This document shows, one piece after another, positions 43,563 to 51,693 of a stretch of 64,000 nucleotides of DNA. This DNA comes from an uncultured Clostridia bacterium (GTDB taxonomy: Bacteria; Bacillota; Clostridia; Oscillospirales; Acutalibacteraceae): positions 1 to 64,000 of the forward strand of contig CALWIO010000008.1 in assembly GCA_944380765.1 (NCBI GenBank), written 5' to 3'. Within the stretch, counting starts at the first letter, position 1; each line of letters starts with the position of its first letter. The position numbers were made by a program, and so were the translations under genes. The notes under the pieces are model-generated. The model ran no database searches. It worked only from the letters and a program-made list of their open reading frames with translations, and was not told where the DNA came from.

Positions 43563-45108
43563 TTTTAACAAATTGAAGGCTGCCGCATACTGCCGCGTTT
43601 CGACCGACAAGTCAGACCAGGCTAACTCGCTTAAAAGTCAGCGTGAATTTTTTTATAAGTACATAAGCGATAATCCCCGGCTTACCCTGTACGGCATATA
43701 TTCCGACGAGGGCGTTTCGGGTACCAGCACTAAAAAAAGAACAGCTTTTAACAAGATGCTGCAAGACGCGAAAGACAAAAAATTTGATTTGATTATCACT
43801 AAGGAAATCAGCCGCTTTGCGAGGAATACGGTTGACAGTATAACTTACACAAGAGAACTGAAAAAAATAGGCGTTGGCGTTATATTTCTTAATGACGGAA
43901 TAAACACTCTTGAAAATGACGCGGAGCTTCGCCTCGCGATAATGGCAACAATAGCTCAGGAAGAAAGCAGAAGGACAAGCGAAAGAGTTAAATGGGGACA
44001 AAAAAGGCAGATGGAAAACGGGGTTGTGTTCGGGAGAGATTTGTTCGGATACCAAGTGCAAAACGGCAAAATAACAATAAATGAAAGTGAAGCCGAAACC
44101 GTCAGGCTGATTTTTCACAAATTTTTAAACGAGGGAAAAGGCTCGCACACAATCGCCGCCGAACTTAAAAGCGAAGGCGCCGAAACCTCTGCGAGAATGA
44201 AGGAGTGGACTTATTCGGCGGTATTGAGAATTTTAAAAAACGAAAAGTACTGCGGAGATTTAATACAGCAAAAGACCTATACGCCCGACTATCTGACTCA
44301 CGCAAAAAAGCGTAACTGCGGCGAGGTTGAAAAAATTGTTATACGAAATCACCATGAAGCGATAGTTTCAAGAGAAACATTCTGCGCGGCTCAGAAAGAG
44401 TTTAAGAAGCGCCGGGCGTATCAAAAAAACGAGGACAGCGTGCGAAACAGGTATTCTCTATCGGGAAAAATATTTTGCGAAAACTGCGAAAAAGCTTTTT
44501 TAAGACGGCAAAAGACACTGAAAAGCGGCAAAAAAAGCGTTAAATGGATTTGCCCTGAGAAAATCGGTCAGGCAGAAAAGACTTGCCCTTGCCGTAGCTT
44601 ATGCCGTGCCGGCAGTATAAGCGACAGTGACCTTAAAGAAGCTGTAATGAAGGCGCAAAAAAGATTTTTAAACGCTCAGGAAAACGCTGCTGAAAAGCTG
44701 TTTGAAGCAATCAGCAAAGCTGTTGAAAAAAACGGAAGCTCATTAAATGACGAAAAGCTTGCAAAACTGGAAAAAGAATGTGATAAAACACAGCAAAAAA
44801 TGAGCAGACTGCTCGACATTTATCTTGACGGACAAATAGATTACGATGAATTTTATATCAAAAAAACGGAGTTATTATCAAAAAAACGGGAAATTTTAAA
44901 AAAAATCGACAAAAAAACAATATTTTTTTCAAATTACCGTAACCAAATCGGTTTTATTTACGATTTATATAATAGAGGGGGTAAAATAATTAAAGGTGAA
45001 GAATGGAATGAGATATATTACAAAAAAATGGTAAAAAAAATTATTGTCGACGGTAATGATTTAAAAATTTATTTAGGAGCAGGACTTTATGAAACAGCTT
45101 TTAAATAG
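43552..45108 (+). CDS. Large serine recombinase (SpoIVCA-like)
   Basis: 518 aa. N-terminal resolvase domain with AAYCRVSTDK (catalytic Ser17), SDEGVSGTSTKKR, ITKEISRFARN and ATIAQEESRRTSERVKWG. This is followed by the recombinase domain (~residues 155-285), a zinc ribbon (Cys309, Cys312, Cys334 and the CPC/C cluster near 345-351) and a coiled coil (~360-460) typical of large serine integrases. It ends 29 bases before the cotJC attachment core, as is usual for integrases that act on their own site. Start ATG 43552 overlaps the 68-aa ORF. Predicted to integrate and excise the element in cotJC. Confidence 0.93.
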   Translation: MENDFNKLKAAAYCRVSTDKSDQANSLKSQREFFYKYISDNPRLTLYGIYSDEGVSGTSTKKRTAFNKMLQDAKDKKFDLIITKEISRFARNTVDSITYTRELKKIGVGVIFLNDGINTLENDAELRLAIMATIAQEESRRTSERVKWGQKRQMENGVVFGRDLFGYQVQNGKITINESEAETVRLIFHKFLNEGKGSHTIAAELKSEGAETSARMKEWTYSAVLRILKNEKYCGDLIQQKTYTPDYLTHAKKRNCGEVEKIVIRNHHEAIVSRETFCAAQKEFKKRRAYQKNEDSVRNRYSLSGKIFCENCEKAFLRRQKTLKSGKKSVKWICPEKIGQAEKTCPCRSLCRAGSISDSDLKEAVMKAQKRFLNAQENAAEKLFEAISKAVEKNGSSLNDEKLAKLEKECDKTQQKMSRLLDIYLDGQIDYDEFYIKKTELLSKKREILKKIDKKTIFFSNYRNQIGFIYDLYNRGGKIIKGEEWNEIYYKKMVKKIIVDGNDLKIYLGAGLYETAFK

Positions 45109-45121
45109 TTTTCGCGGACAA

Positions 45122-45322
45122 TTATGGGCGTTCTGTACCTATATCGGTAAGCAATCCTTTAAGCTCGGCAAAAGGCATTGAAAACCTCTGCGAAAGATAA
45201 CGAAGCGAAGCTCCGAGCTCGCCGTCGGGTCCTCCGTACTGACTGATAATTATCTGCGCGTATTTAGGATTAGGATTTTTTATTTTTACAGGAAACTGTA
45301 ATTTTTTCTCGTATTGAAACAT
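45122..45322 (-). CDS. cotJC: CotJC, N-terminal part (interrupted)
   Basis: First 64 codons of CotJC: MFQYEKKLQFPVKIKN..., QYGGPDGELGASLRYLSQR and LLTDIGTE, then two element-derived codons (Arg-Pro) and a stop. B. subtilis CotJC continues LLTDIGTEE-x-AHLEM at this point, exactly the sequence found at 41423-41450. In the unexcised state only a 66-aa peptide lacking most metal ligands would be made. ATG overlaps the cotJB stop (ATGA), so it is translated within cotJABC. Confidence 0.92.
   Translation of the reverse strand: MFQYEKKLQFPVKIKNPNPKYAQIIISQYGGPDGELGASLRYLSQRFSMPFAELKGLLTDIGTERP
45131..45142. repeat. Right attachment core of the cotJC element
   Basis: TTCTGTACCTAT; shares TTC-Y-GTACCTA with 41442-41453. 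The CC at 45138-45139 is the proposed crossover. The adjoining element DNA (45113-45130) reads GCGGACA-N6-GGCGT, the inverse of the left inner arm. Confidence 0.75.
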
Positions 45323-45570
45323 CAGCAGTCACACTCCTTGTATTCCCACGGCCACGGGTCTTTAAGCCATCCCGCGGCACTGTCTTCACCGATAGTAAGC
45401 GGTCCGCACATCTCTTCATACTGGGCTTTAAGCTCAGCAGCCCTCTGCGAATACTTCTTATACATCTCTGCCGCTTTCTTATCGCACTTATGCGTATCAA
45501 GATAAAGATGAAGCTCCCAGGCGGCAAACTGAACGCCCGAAAGTTCTCTTAAAAGTTTGCATTTATCCAC
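45322..45570 (-). CDS. cotJB: Spore coat protein CotJB
   Basis: 82 aa with LLRELSGVQFAAWELHLYLDTHKCDKKA, CGPLT and C-terminal WLKDPWPWEYKECDC, the CotJB pattern. Start GTG 45570 has GGAGG eight bases upstream; the longer in-frame TTG start at 45600 places that site inside the gene. Overlaps the end of cotJA by eight bases. Made in the mother cell in other spore formers, where CotJ proteins form an inner coat layer. Confidence 0.9.
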   Translation of the reverse strand: MDKCKLLRELSGVQFAAWELHLYLDTHKCDKKAAEMYKKYSQRAAELKAQYEEMCGPLTIGEDSAAGWLKDPWPWEYKECDC

Positions 45571-45751
45571 AGCATTTACCTCCGTATAATTTTTTGTCAA
45601 GTTCGGGGAAAAGCGTGCCGTTGCAGAAACCTTCCGCGTATTTATAGGTTATGAGTTCCGTTTGAAAAGGGACATACGCCATTGCCGCAACCGGGTCGCA
45701 GGGCAATTCAGGCATATTTTCGCAAACGCACTCGCAAAATTTCTCTTCCAT
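45563..45751 (-). CDS. cotJA: Spore coat associated protein CotJA
   Basis: 62 aa, Cys-rich, with the family core MAYVPFQTELITYKYAEGFCNGTLFPELDKKLYGG. Start ATG 45751 preceded by AGGAG. First gene of cotJABC. No clear sigma-E promoter could be picked in the 117 bases upstream, which also carry the divergent promoter of the next operon. Confidence 0.88.
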   Translation of the reverse strand: MEEKFCECVCENMPELPCDPVAAMAYVPFQTELITYKYAEGFCNGTLFPELDKKLYGGKCCG

Positions 45752-45826
45752 TGCAAATCTCCTTTGTTTTTATTGAGCTTTCACTCAACACATATTATTC
45801 AAGGCGGTCACGCTTTGCTAATAGTG

Positions 45827-45855
45827 TTGAAAAAAATATAAAAAAATGTTAGAAT
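45827..45855 (+). promoter_or_regulatory. Promoter of the membrane protein/deo operon
   Basis: TTGAAA (45827-45832), 17-bp spacer, TAGAAT (45850-45855); leader of only about seven bases before ATG 45869, though AGGTG at 45857-45861 is close. Confidence 0.55.
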
Positions 45856-45868
45856 GTAGGTGCAAAGA

Positions 45869-46474
45869 ATGGACAAAATCAAAGAATTCTGTGAAAAGCA
45901 TTTCGGAAAATGCGAGTCGGCAAAGAGGCTAAGCGTATATCTTATTGTAATATGCGTTTTGCTCGTCGTTGTAATCGCTCAGCTCTGCGTGTTAAGCGTC
46001 TATTTAAAGAAAATAGTGACTAACACTGGAAACGGCGATGACAAATCCGGCAGTTCCTCAATCAGCGCGGTGTTGGAGTCGGAAAGGACGCTCGAAGATG
46101 TTCTTCCGATTTTTGAGGAAACCGCCGCCAACGAGAGTGATTCTCAGGATAACGGTATTGAGAACAATACCGTTGTTTCTACCGAAAGCGGAACCGCAAA
46201 GGCTGAAAATGAAACGGAGAAAAGCACTCAGTCTTCCGGCAAAAATCCGCAGAAAGTTCCGGAAAGTACGGGAAAATCCGAAACCGTAACGCAAAACCCG
46301 TCTGCGAAAACTACTTATGTAATCAACAAAAGCAGCAAAAAAATTCACCATTACGATTGCAGCTTTGTTGACAGAATGAGCGAGGAAAACAGGCTCACCG
46401 TCAAGCTGACGGACGATGAGCTTAACGAATATTTAAACAACGGCTACGAAATGTGTAAGTCCTGCGGAGGTTAA
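45869..46474 (+). CDS. Membrane-anchored protein with C-terminal Cys/His motif
   Basis: 201 aa, not assigned to a named family. Short basic N-terminus, one transmembrane helix (~residues 20-45), a long Ser/Thr/Glu-rich extracytoplasmic linker (~50-150). The C-terminal ~50-residue module reads YVINKSSKKIHHYDC...NGYEMCKSCGG, a Cys/His arrangement like the small Ada-type metal-binding domains found at the ends of secreted nucleases and competence-type proteins. The following deoC starts one base after its stop, so it is co-transcribed with nucleoside salvage. An outside nucleic-acid or metal-binding role is a guess. Confidence 0.7.
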   Translation: MDKIKEFCEKHFGKCESAKRLSVYLIVICVLLVVVIAQLCVLSVYLKKIVTNTGNGDDKSGSSSISAVLESERTLEDVLPIFEETAANESDSQDNGIENNTVVSTESGTAKAENETEKSTQSSGKNPQKVPESTGKSETVTQNPSAKTTYVINKSSKKIHHYDCSFVDRMSEENRLTVKLTDDELNEYLNNGYEMCKSCGG

Positions 46475-46475
46475 A

Positions 46476-47144
46476 ATGGAAACAAGCTATATTCTCTCAA
46501 AAGTTGACCACACGCTTTTATCGGTCAACGCCGGCGAAAGCGACATTAAAAAAATATGCGACGAAGCTGTTAAGTACAAAACCGCGTCTGTGTGTATTCC
46601 CCCTTGCTATGTGCAAAAAGCAAAGGAATATTTAAATGACAAAGTTAAAGTCTGCACGGTTATCGGCTTTCCGAACGGCAATTCAACCACTGCGGCTAAA
46701 TGCTTTGAGGCTGCCGAAGCCGTTGAAAACGGCGCCGATGAAATTGATATGGTCATCAACATAGGAAAATTAAAAGACAGGGAATACAGCTATATTTCTG
46801 ACGAGATAAACCGAGTAAAAAAAGCCTGTTCGGGCAGAATTTTAAAGGTAATAATCGAAATATGCCTGCTGACGGAAGAGGAAAAAATAAAGATGTGCGA
46901 AATTGTTTCTTGTTCTGACGCCGACTATATTAAAACCTCAACAGGATTTTCCACAGGCGGAGCGACAAAAGAAGATATTAAACTTTTTAAAAAACATATA
47001 AAAAACGGCAAAAAAATAAAAGCCGCCGGCGGTATTTCAACTCTTAAAGACGCCGAGGATTTTATAGAGCTGGGCGCTGACCGTTTAGGGACAAGCAGGA
47101 TTGTAAAATTGGTTTCTCAGATTGAGAGCGGGAACGAATTATGA
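46476..47144 (+). CDS. deoC: Deoxyribose-phosphate aldolase
   Basis: 222-aa class I aldolase; splits 2-deoxyribose 5-phosphate to glyceraldehyde 3-phosphate and acetaldehyde. Schiff-base Lys in DYIKTSTGFSTGGAT, second Lys in KIKAAGGIST, and VCTVIGFPNG, DEIDMVINIG. Overlaps deoB by four bases. Confidence 0.95.
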   Translation: METSYILSKVDHTLLSVNAGESDIKKICDEAVKYKTASVCIPPCYVQKAKEYLNDKVKVCTVIGFPNGNSTTAAKCFEAAEAVENGADEIDMVINIGKLKDREYSYISDEINRVKKACSGRILKVIIEICLLTEEEKIKMCEIVSCSDADYIKTSTGFSTGGATKEDIKLFKKHIKNGKKIKAAGGISTLKDAEDFIELGADRLGTSRIVKLVSQIESGNEL

Positions 47145-48265
47145 AATACAAAAGAGTCTTTTTAACCGTTCTTGACAGTTTCGGAATAGGCAACGCCCCT
47201 GACGCGGAACTTTTCGGCGACCTGAACGCCGACACCTTGAAAGCCGTTTTTTCCTCTCCCCTTTTTAGGGCTGAATGTCTTAAAAAGCTCGGGCTGTTTA
47301 ATATTTCTACGATTGATTTCGGAGAAAATGAGGAACAGCCCTTGGCGCAATACGGGGCGTTAACCGAAATTTCGGCAGGAAAAGACACCACAACCGGTCA
47401 TTTTGAAATTGCCGGCTTGATTTCAACAGTACCCATGCCCACCTTTCCTCACGGTTTTCCCGGGGAAATTATAAGCGCGTTTGAGCAAAAAATCGGCAGA
47501 AAAGTTTTGTGTAACAAGCCTTATTCCGGCACCAAAGTAATTGCGGATTACGGAAAAGAACATTTAAAAACAGGTTATCCCATTGTATATACCTCAGCCG
47601 ACAGCGTGTTTCAAATCGCCGCTCACACCGATATTATACCGCTCGGCGAGCTTTATGATTACTGCAAAGCGGCAAGGGAACTGTTAACCGGAAAATATGC
47701 CGTTTCAAGGGTTATTGCCCGTCCTTTTACGGGGGAGTATCCTTTCACAAGAACTGCCGACAGGCGAGATTTTTCCGTTGAGCCTTTCGGCGACACAATG
47801 CTTGACAAACTGAAAAGAGCCGGATTTGATGTAATTTCCATTGGAAAAATCGGTGATATTTTCGCGCACCGAGGATTTACCCAAGAATTCCCGACACACT
47901 CAAACGATGAGGGTATGAGCGGGCTTTTCCGTATGCTCGGTAAAGAGTTCACTGGACTTTGCTTTGCGAATCTGGTTGATTTTGATATGAAATACGGTCA
48001 CAGAAGGGATATTGACGGCTATGCCGCCGCCATTTCCCGTTTTGACGAATTTCTTAAAGACTTTATTAAAAATATGAATAACAATGACCTTTTGATAATA
48101 ACCGCCGACCACGGCTGCGACCCTTCTTTTAAAGGTACAGACCACACGCGCGAGCAGGTTCCGCTTATAATTTATTCTCCGGAAATCAATTCACAGAATC
48201 TCGGCGTTATTGAAGGCTACGATTACATATCCCGTTATGTGCTTGATAACTTTAATTTGAGGTGA
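47141..48265 (+). CDS. deoB: Phosphopentomutase
   Basis: 374 aa, alkaline-phosphatase-like metalloenzyme converting (deoxy)ribose 1-phosphate to 5-phosphate. LDSFGIGNAPDA metal site, GKDTTTGHFEIAG (phospho-accepting Thr), YTSADSVFQIAAH, and C-terminal ITADHGCDPSFKGTDHTREQVP. Supplies substrate to DeoC. Confidence 0.95.
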   Translation: MKYKRVFLTVLDSFGIGNAPDAELFGDLNADTLKAVFSSPLFRAECLKKLGLFNISTIDFGENEEQPLAQYGALTEISAGKDTTTGHFEIAGLISTVPMPTFPHGFPGEIISAFEQKIGRKVLCNKPYSGTKVIADYGKEHLKTGYPIVYTSADSVFQIAAHTDIIPLGELYDYCKAARELLTGKYAVSRVIARPFTGEYPFTRTADRRDFSVEPFGDTMLDKLKRAGFDVISIGKIGDIFAHRGFTQEFPTHSNDEGMSGLFRMLGKEFTGLCFANLVDFDMKYGHRRDIDGYAAAISRFDEFLKDFIKNMNNNDLLIITADHGCDPSFKGTDHTREQVPLIIYSPEINSQNLGVIEGYDYISRYVLDNFNLR

Positions 48266-48270
48266 TTCGC

Positions 48271-48678
48271 GTGACAAAAAAACAGCTTTTCGCGGCTGCG
48301 GCAGAAGCGTTAAAAAACTCCTACGCCCCCTACTCCGGCTATAATGTCGGAGCCGCTCTTCTTTGCTCGGACGGAACGGTTTATACGGGCGTAAATGTTG
48401 AAAACGCCTCTTTCCCTGCTGGCTGCTGCGCTGAGAGAACCGCTGTTTTCTCGGCCGTCGCGGACGGTCACAGGGATTTTACCGCAATAGCTATCGCCGC
48501 GGGTAAAGGCGGAGTTGCAGGCGACAGCGCTTTTCCCTGCGGAATATGCAGGCAGGTTCTTTCCGAATTCTGCGATTCCGATTTTAAAATATACACAGGC
48601 AAAAGCATAGATGAAATCAGCGAATTTACATTGGGCGAGCTGCTCCCCTATTCCTTCGGGAGCGCCAATTTAAGGTGA
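48271..48678 (+). CDS. cdd: Cytidine deaminase
   Basis: 135 aa. Catalytic zinc site CCAERTA (Cys, Glu) and PCGICRQVL (two Cys), substrate motif NVENASFPAG. GTG 48271 is preferred because GAGGTGA (48258-48264) lies just before it; a GTG at 48262 overlaps the site. Converts (deoxy)cytidine to (deoxy)uridine for the phosphorylase encoded next. Confidence 0.94.
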   Translation: MTKKQLFAAAAEALKNSYAPYSGYNVGAALLCSDGTVYTGVNVENASFPAGCCAERTAVFSAVADGHRDFTAIAIAAGKGGVAGDSAFPCGICRQVLSEFCDSDFKIYTGKSIDEISEFTLGELLPYSFGSANLR

Positions 48679-48682
48679 TATT

Positions 48683-49984
48683 ATGCGAATCTATGACATA
48701 ATTGAAAAAAAGCGGGACGGAAATAAGCTCTCGAAAGAAGAAATCAGCTTCTTTGTAAACGGATTTACCCGCGGCGAAATATCAAAAGAACAGGCGTCAG
48801 CTCTTTTGATGGCTGTGTTCATAAGAGGAATGGACGAAGAAGAAACCGTTATGCTTACCGAAAGCATGGCTCGTTCGGGCGATTTGCTTGATTTATCCGC
48901 TTTCGGCAATATGACAGCAGACAAGCATTCTACCGGCGGCGTGGGCGACAAAACCTCGCTTATAGTCGCGCCTGTATGCGCTTCGCTCGGAATTAAAATG
49001 GCGAAAATGAGCGGCCGCGGACTCGGACACACCGGCGGCACCGTTGACAAGCTGGAAAGCATACCCGGATACCGTGTTGACTTGACGGTAAGCGAGTTCT
49101 TAAAGCAGGTTGAAAACATCGGAATTGCCCTTATAGGGCAGACGGGCAATCTTGCTCCGGCGGACAAAAAAATATACGCTCTGCGAGATGTAACGGCGAC
49201 TGTTGACAACATTTCGCTTATCGCTTCAAGTATTATGAGCAAGAAAATCGCGGCAGGAGCGAAAAACATCGTGCTGGATGTAAAATGCGGAAGCGGAGCT
49301 TTTATGAAAACGCCTGAGGACGCTGAAAAGCTTGCCCGCCTTATGGTAAAAATCGGAAAAAGCTGCGGCCGCAGCACAGCCGCGCTTATAACCAATATGG
49401 ATATACCGCTCGGCAGCTATATAGGCAACTCGCTTGAAATTAAAGAAGCCGTTGAAATTCTTAAAAACGGCGGCGACAAAACTCTGCGTACGCTTTGCGT
49501 TGAGCTTTCGGCGGCAATTATCAGCCTTGTTTTCGGAAAATCCCACGAAGAAGCCGTAAACGACGCCGAAAAGGCGCTGAATACAGGAATTGCCTTTGAT
49601 AAATTCAAGGAGCTTGTCAGCGCTCAGGGCGGAGATATTTCAGTAATTGACAATCCCGAGCTTCTTCCGGTCGGGCAATATCAAAAGGATATTTTCGCTA
49701 AGGAGAGCGGCTATATAGTTTCGCAGGATTCAAGAAAAATCGGTGAAGCCTCGGTAATACTCGGAGCGGGCAGGGAAAAATATGGCGACCCAATCGACTG
49801 TTCCGCGGGAATAATGCTTCTGAAAAAGACCGGCGACCGAGTGAGCGCAGGCAAAAAAACAGCTACACTTTATACGAGCGACAAAAACCGGCTTGAAGCG
49901 GCGGCGGAAATGTTTAACGAAGCGTTTAAAATTTCAAAAACCGCTCCCGAAACCAAGCCTCTGATTTTCGAGAAAATAGTGTAA
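48683..49984 (+). CDS. pdp: Pyrimidine-nucleoside phosphorylase
   Basis: 433-aa homolog of thymidine phosphorylase. Phosphate-binding KHSTGGVGDKTSLIVAP, GRGLGHTGGTVDKLE, and VDNISLIASSIMSKK; C-terminal domain with GAGREKYGD-IDCSAGI. Releases the base and (deoxy)ribose 1-phosphate for DeoB. Last gene of the operon. Confidence 0.94.
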   Translation: MRIYDIIEKKRDGNKLSKEEISFFVNGFTRGEISKEQASALLMAVFIRGMDEEETVMLTESMARSGDLLDLSAFGNMTADKHSTGGVGDKTSLIVAPVCASLGIKMAKMSGRGLGHTGGTVDKLESIPGYRVDLTVSEFLKQVENIGIALIGQTGNLAPADKKIYALRDVTATVDNISLIASSIMSKKIAAGAKNIVLDVKCGSGAFMKTPEDAEKLARLMVKIGKSCGRSTAALITNMDIPLGSYIGNSLEIKEAVEILKNGGDKTLRTLCVELSAAIISLVFGKSHEEAVNDAEKALNTGIAFDKFKELVSAQGGDISVIDNPELLPVGQYQKDIFAKESGYIVSQDSRKIGEASVILGAGREKYGDPIDCSAGIMLLKKTGDRVSAGKKTATLYTSDKNRLEAAAEMFNEAFKISKTAPETKPLIFEKIV

Positions 49985-49993
49985 AAGATAAAT

Positions 49994-50024
49994 AAAGGCG
50001 CGTTATGAAAACGCGCCTTTTCGT
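49994..50024. terminator. Bidirectional terminator between pdp and bioY
   Basis: AAAGGCGCGTT (49994-50004) pairs with AACGCGCCTTT (50010-50020), with T-rich sequence on both strands beyond the stem. Confidence 0.85.
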
Positions 50025-50572
50025 TATATTTTTGACATTAGGGGTTTTAATTTATACGCCGTAAGCACCGCGGCGACCGCTGAAATAATTTCCTTCGGAA
50101 TAAACGGCAGAAGCAGCGTTTCAATAAACCACAACGCTGAATTGTCGCCGCCGTTATACACATTTGCAATCAGCGCGAAATAAGGTATTCCCACGGTATA
50201 GATAATTACTATACCCAGAACGGAAACCAAAGCCATTACGGAGATACCGCCTTTTGGGATTTTGCTCATCACAACGCTCATTACATAAGCCGCAGTCATA
50301 AATCCTAAAACAAATCCGAAAGAGGGAATAAAAACATATCCGGGACCTCCCCCGCCGGTAAAAACGGGCAGTCCTACAAGCCCGAGAACAATATATACAA
50401 AGAACGATAAAAACGCCGCGCGCGGCTTCAAAAGAAGCCCGGTAAGCAGTACGAAAAAGACCTGCATTGTAATGGGAAGATTCGGTATCGGAATTTTAAT
50501 GTAAGCTCCAACGCATATAAGTGCGGAAAAGAGTCCCGCCACGGCAATTTCTTTTATTTTTATATGTTTCAT
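50024..50572 (-). CDS. bioY: Biotin transporter BioY
   Basis: 182-aa S component of an ECF transporter, six predicted helices. Family stretches [61 protein letters not shown]. No ECF A/T components nearby. Overlaps birA by four bases; controlled by BirA in many Firmicutes. Confidence 0.95.
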   Translation of the reverse strand: [182 protein letters not shown]

Positions 50573-51540
50573 TTTATCCTCACGCTCACATCGCCCGACG
50601 ACAGTTTAATAATTTCCCCGTTTTCTGTTTTAACATTAAGGCGGCACTCCTCGTCAATATACAAAGCTTTTGCGGCTTCTGTTTTACCGCCGGAAATTAT
50701 GTTGATATCCTTACCGTCAAGATAAGACATTGAGCGGTAACTGTCTGTAAAAGTTTTGTCATTACCGCGGTACATGTCAAGAAACCGGTTTATAACCGAA
50801 CCTACAATTTTGCTTTTTATCTCGGCGTCGGCTTCGTTCTCCGGGAAAAGAGAGGCGGCTGTATCCTTTATCTCATCGGGGAATCCGCCCGGAGGTGTGA
50901 AAATGTTGATTCCTGTGCCTATTATCGCATAATCAAGTCCGCCGTTTTCAAGGCTTACCGAGCCCTCCGTCAGAATTCCGCAGACTTTTTTGCCGTCAAC
51001 ATAAACATCGTTTACCCATTTAATTTTAACATCACCTATAACAAATTCCTTTATTGCCCGAGCGGCCGCGACCGCCGCCATTACGGTTAAGTGCAACGCT
51101 TTTTCCGCGGAGCATTCCGGTCTTAACAGCAATGAAAAATATATTCCGGTACCCGCGGGAGATAAAAAAGATTTGCCGAGCCTGCCTTTGCCGTTTGTCT
51201 GACATTCAGCGACTACAAGCGTTCCTTCAGGCGCTTTGTTTTCCGCCGATTTTTTTAAATAATTATTAGTAGAGTCAACTTCATCAAGGACAATAACGCT
51301 GAGGTCTTCTTTAATATATTTAGATATACTCTGTGGTGAAACAATACTGTTTTTTTCTGAAAGAATGTATCCTTTGTTTGTAACCGCGTCAATGGCATAG
51401 CCTTCATTTTTTAACGCTTGTACAGCTTTCCACACGGCGTTTCTTGTAACAAAGAGCTGTTTTGCCATAACGCCGCCGGAAACATAGCTTCCTTTGTTGT
51501 TTTCGAGTATTTCCAAAACCTGATTTTTTAGATTCATCAT
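50569..51540 (-). CDS. birA: Bifunctional biotin ligase/biotin operon repressor
   Basis: 323 aa: N-terminal winged helix (residues ~1-60, VSGGVMAKQLFVTRNAVWKAVQALKNEGY), central ligase domain with the biotinyl-AMP loop GKGRLGKSF and KWVNDVYVDGKKVCGIL, and a C-terminal SH3-like cap. The start is one of two adjacent ATGs (51540 or 51537) after GGTGA. Expected to biotinylate carboxylases and repress its own operon through the operator at 51575-51605. Confidence 0.94.
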   Translation of the reverse strand: MMNLKNQVLEILENNKGSYVSGGVMAKQLFVTRNAVWKAVQALKNEGYAIDAVTNKGYILSEKNSIVSPQSISKYIKEDLSVIVLDEVDSTNNYLKKSAENKAPEGTLVVAECQTNGKGRLGKSFLSPAGTGIYFSLLLRPECSAEKALHLTVMAAVAAARAIKEFVIGDVKIKWVNDVYVDGKKVCGILTEGSVSLENGGLDYAIIGTGINIFTPPGGFPDEIKDTAASLFPENEADAEIKSKIVGSVINRFLDMYRGNDKTFTDSYRSMSYLDGKDINIISGGKTEAAKALYIDEECRLNVKTENGEIIKLSSGDVSVRIK

Positions 51541-51553
51541 AATCACCGATTTT

Positions 51554-51581
51554 ATTATACTGAATTGAATTTAATTGTCAA
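51554..51581 (-). promoter_or_regulatory. Promoter of birA-bioY
   Basis: Minus strand TTGACA (51581-51576), 16-bp spacer, TATAAT (51559-51554). Confidence 0.75.
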
Positions 51582-51605
51582 CCTATTTTGAAAATAAGGT
51601 GACAA
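51575..51605 (-). promoter_or_regulatory. BirA operator
   Basis: TTGTCAAC (51575-51582), 15 bases, GGTGACAA (51598-51605): an inverted repeat matching the Gram-positive BirA box TTGTNAAC-N14-16-GTTNACAA with one mismatch. It covers the -35 box of birA, so binding would block transcription. Confidence 0.7.
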
Positions 51606-51606
51606 T

Positions 51607-51637
51607 AAAGGCGGGCCGAAAAAAGCCCGCCTTTATT
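51607..51637 (-). terminator. Terminator after glgP
   Basis: AAAGGCGGGC (51607-51616) pairs with GCCCGCCTTT (51625-51634), 8-nt loop. It lies between the glgP stop (51694) and the birA operator; the T tract is short on the minus strand. Confidence 0.7.
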
Positions 51638-51693
51638 TTTGCGTTTAATATTGGTGATTGATTTCAGTGATTGAACATTTTATGATTTAAACT

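Larger units (their letters stand above)
41449..45139. mobile_element. Skin-like intervening element inside cotJC
   Basis: 3,689-bp element flanked by an imperfect 11-bp core repeat. It carries an ABC exporter (-), a 68-aa ORF (+) and a large serine recombinase (+). It splits cotJC after codon 64 (counting to GTE); deletion between the two CC dinucleotides rebuilds the gene exactly in frame. Known precedents are the skin element of sigK and the prophage in spsM, which are excised by serine recombinases in the mother cell during sporulation. Regulated excision here is inferred from intact halves, att-like arms and a sigma-E-like promoter; it has not been shown. Confidence 0.85.

Noticed and set aside
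41001..45322. Reading the two cotJC pieces as a decayed pseudogene or assembly error
   Set aside because: Both pieces are free of stops and frameshifts in the homologous part, join exactly in frame at a shared core, and the intervening DNA encodes a recombinase with symmetric end arms. An assembly chimera would not produce these.
48691..49395. 234-aa open frame opposite pdp
   Set aside because: Shadow frame; pdp carries the conserved motifs.
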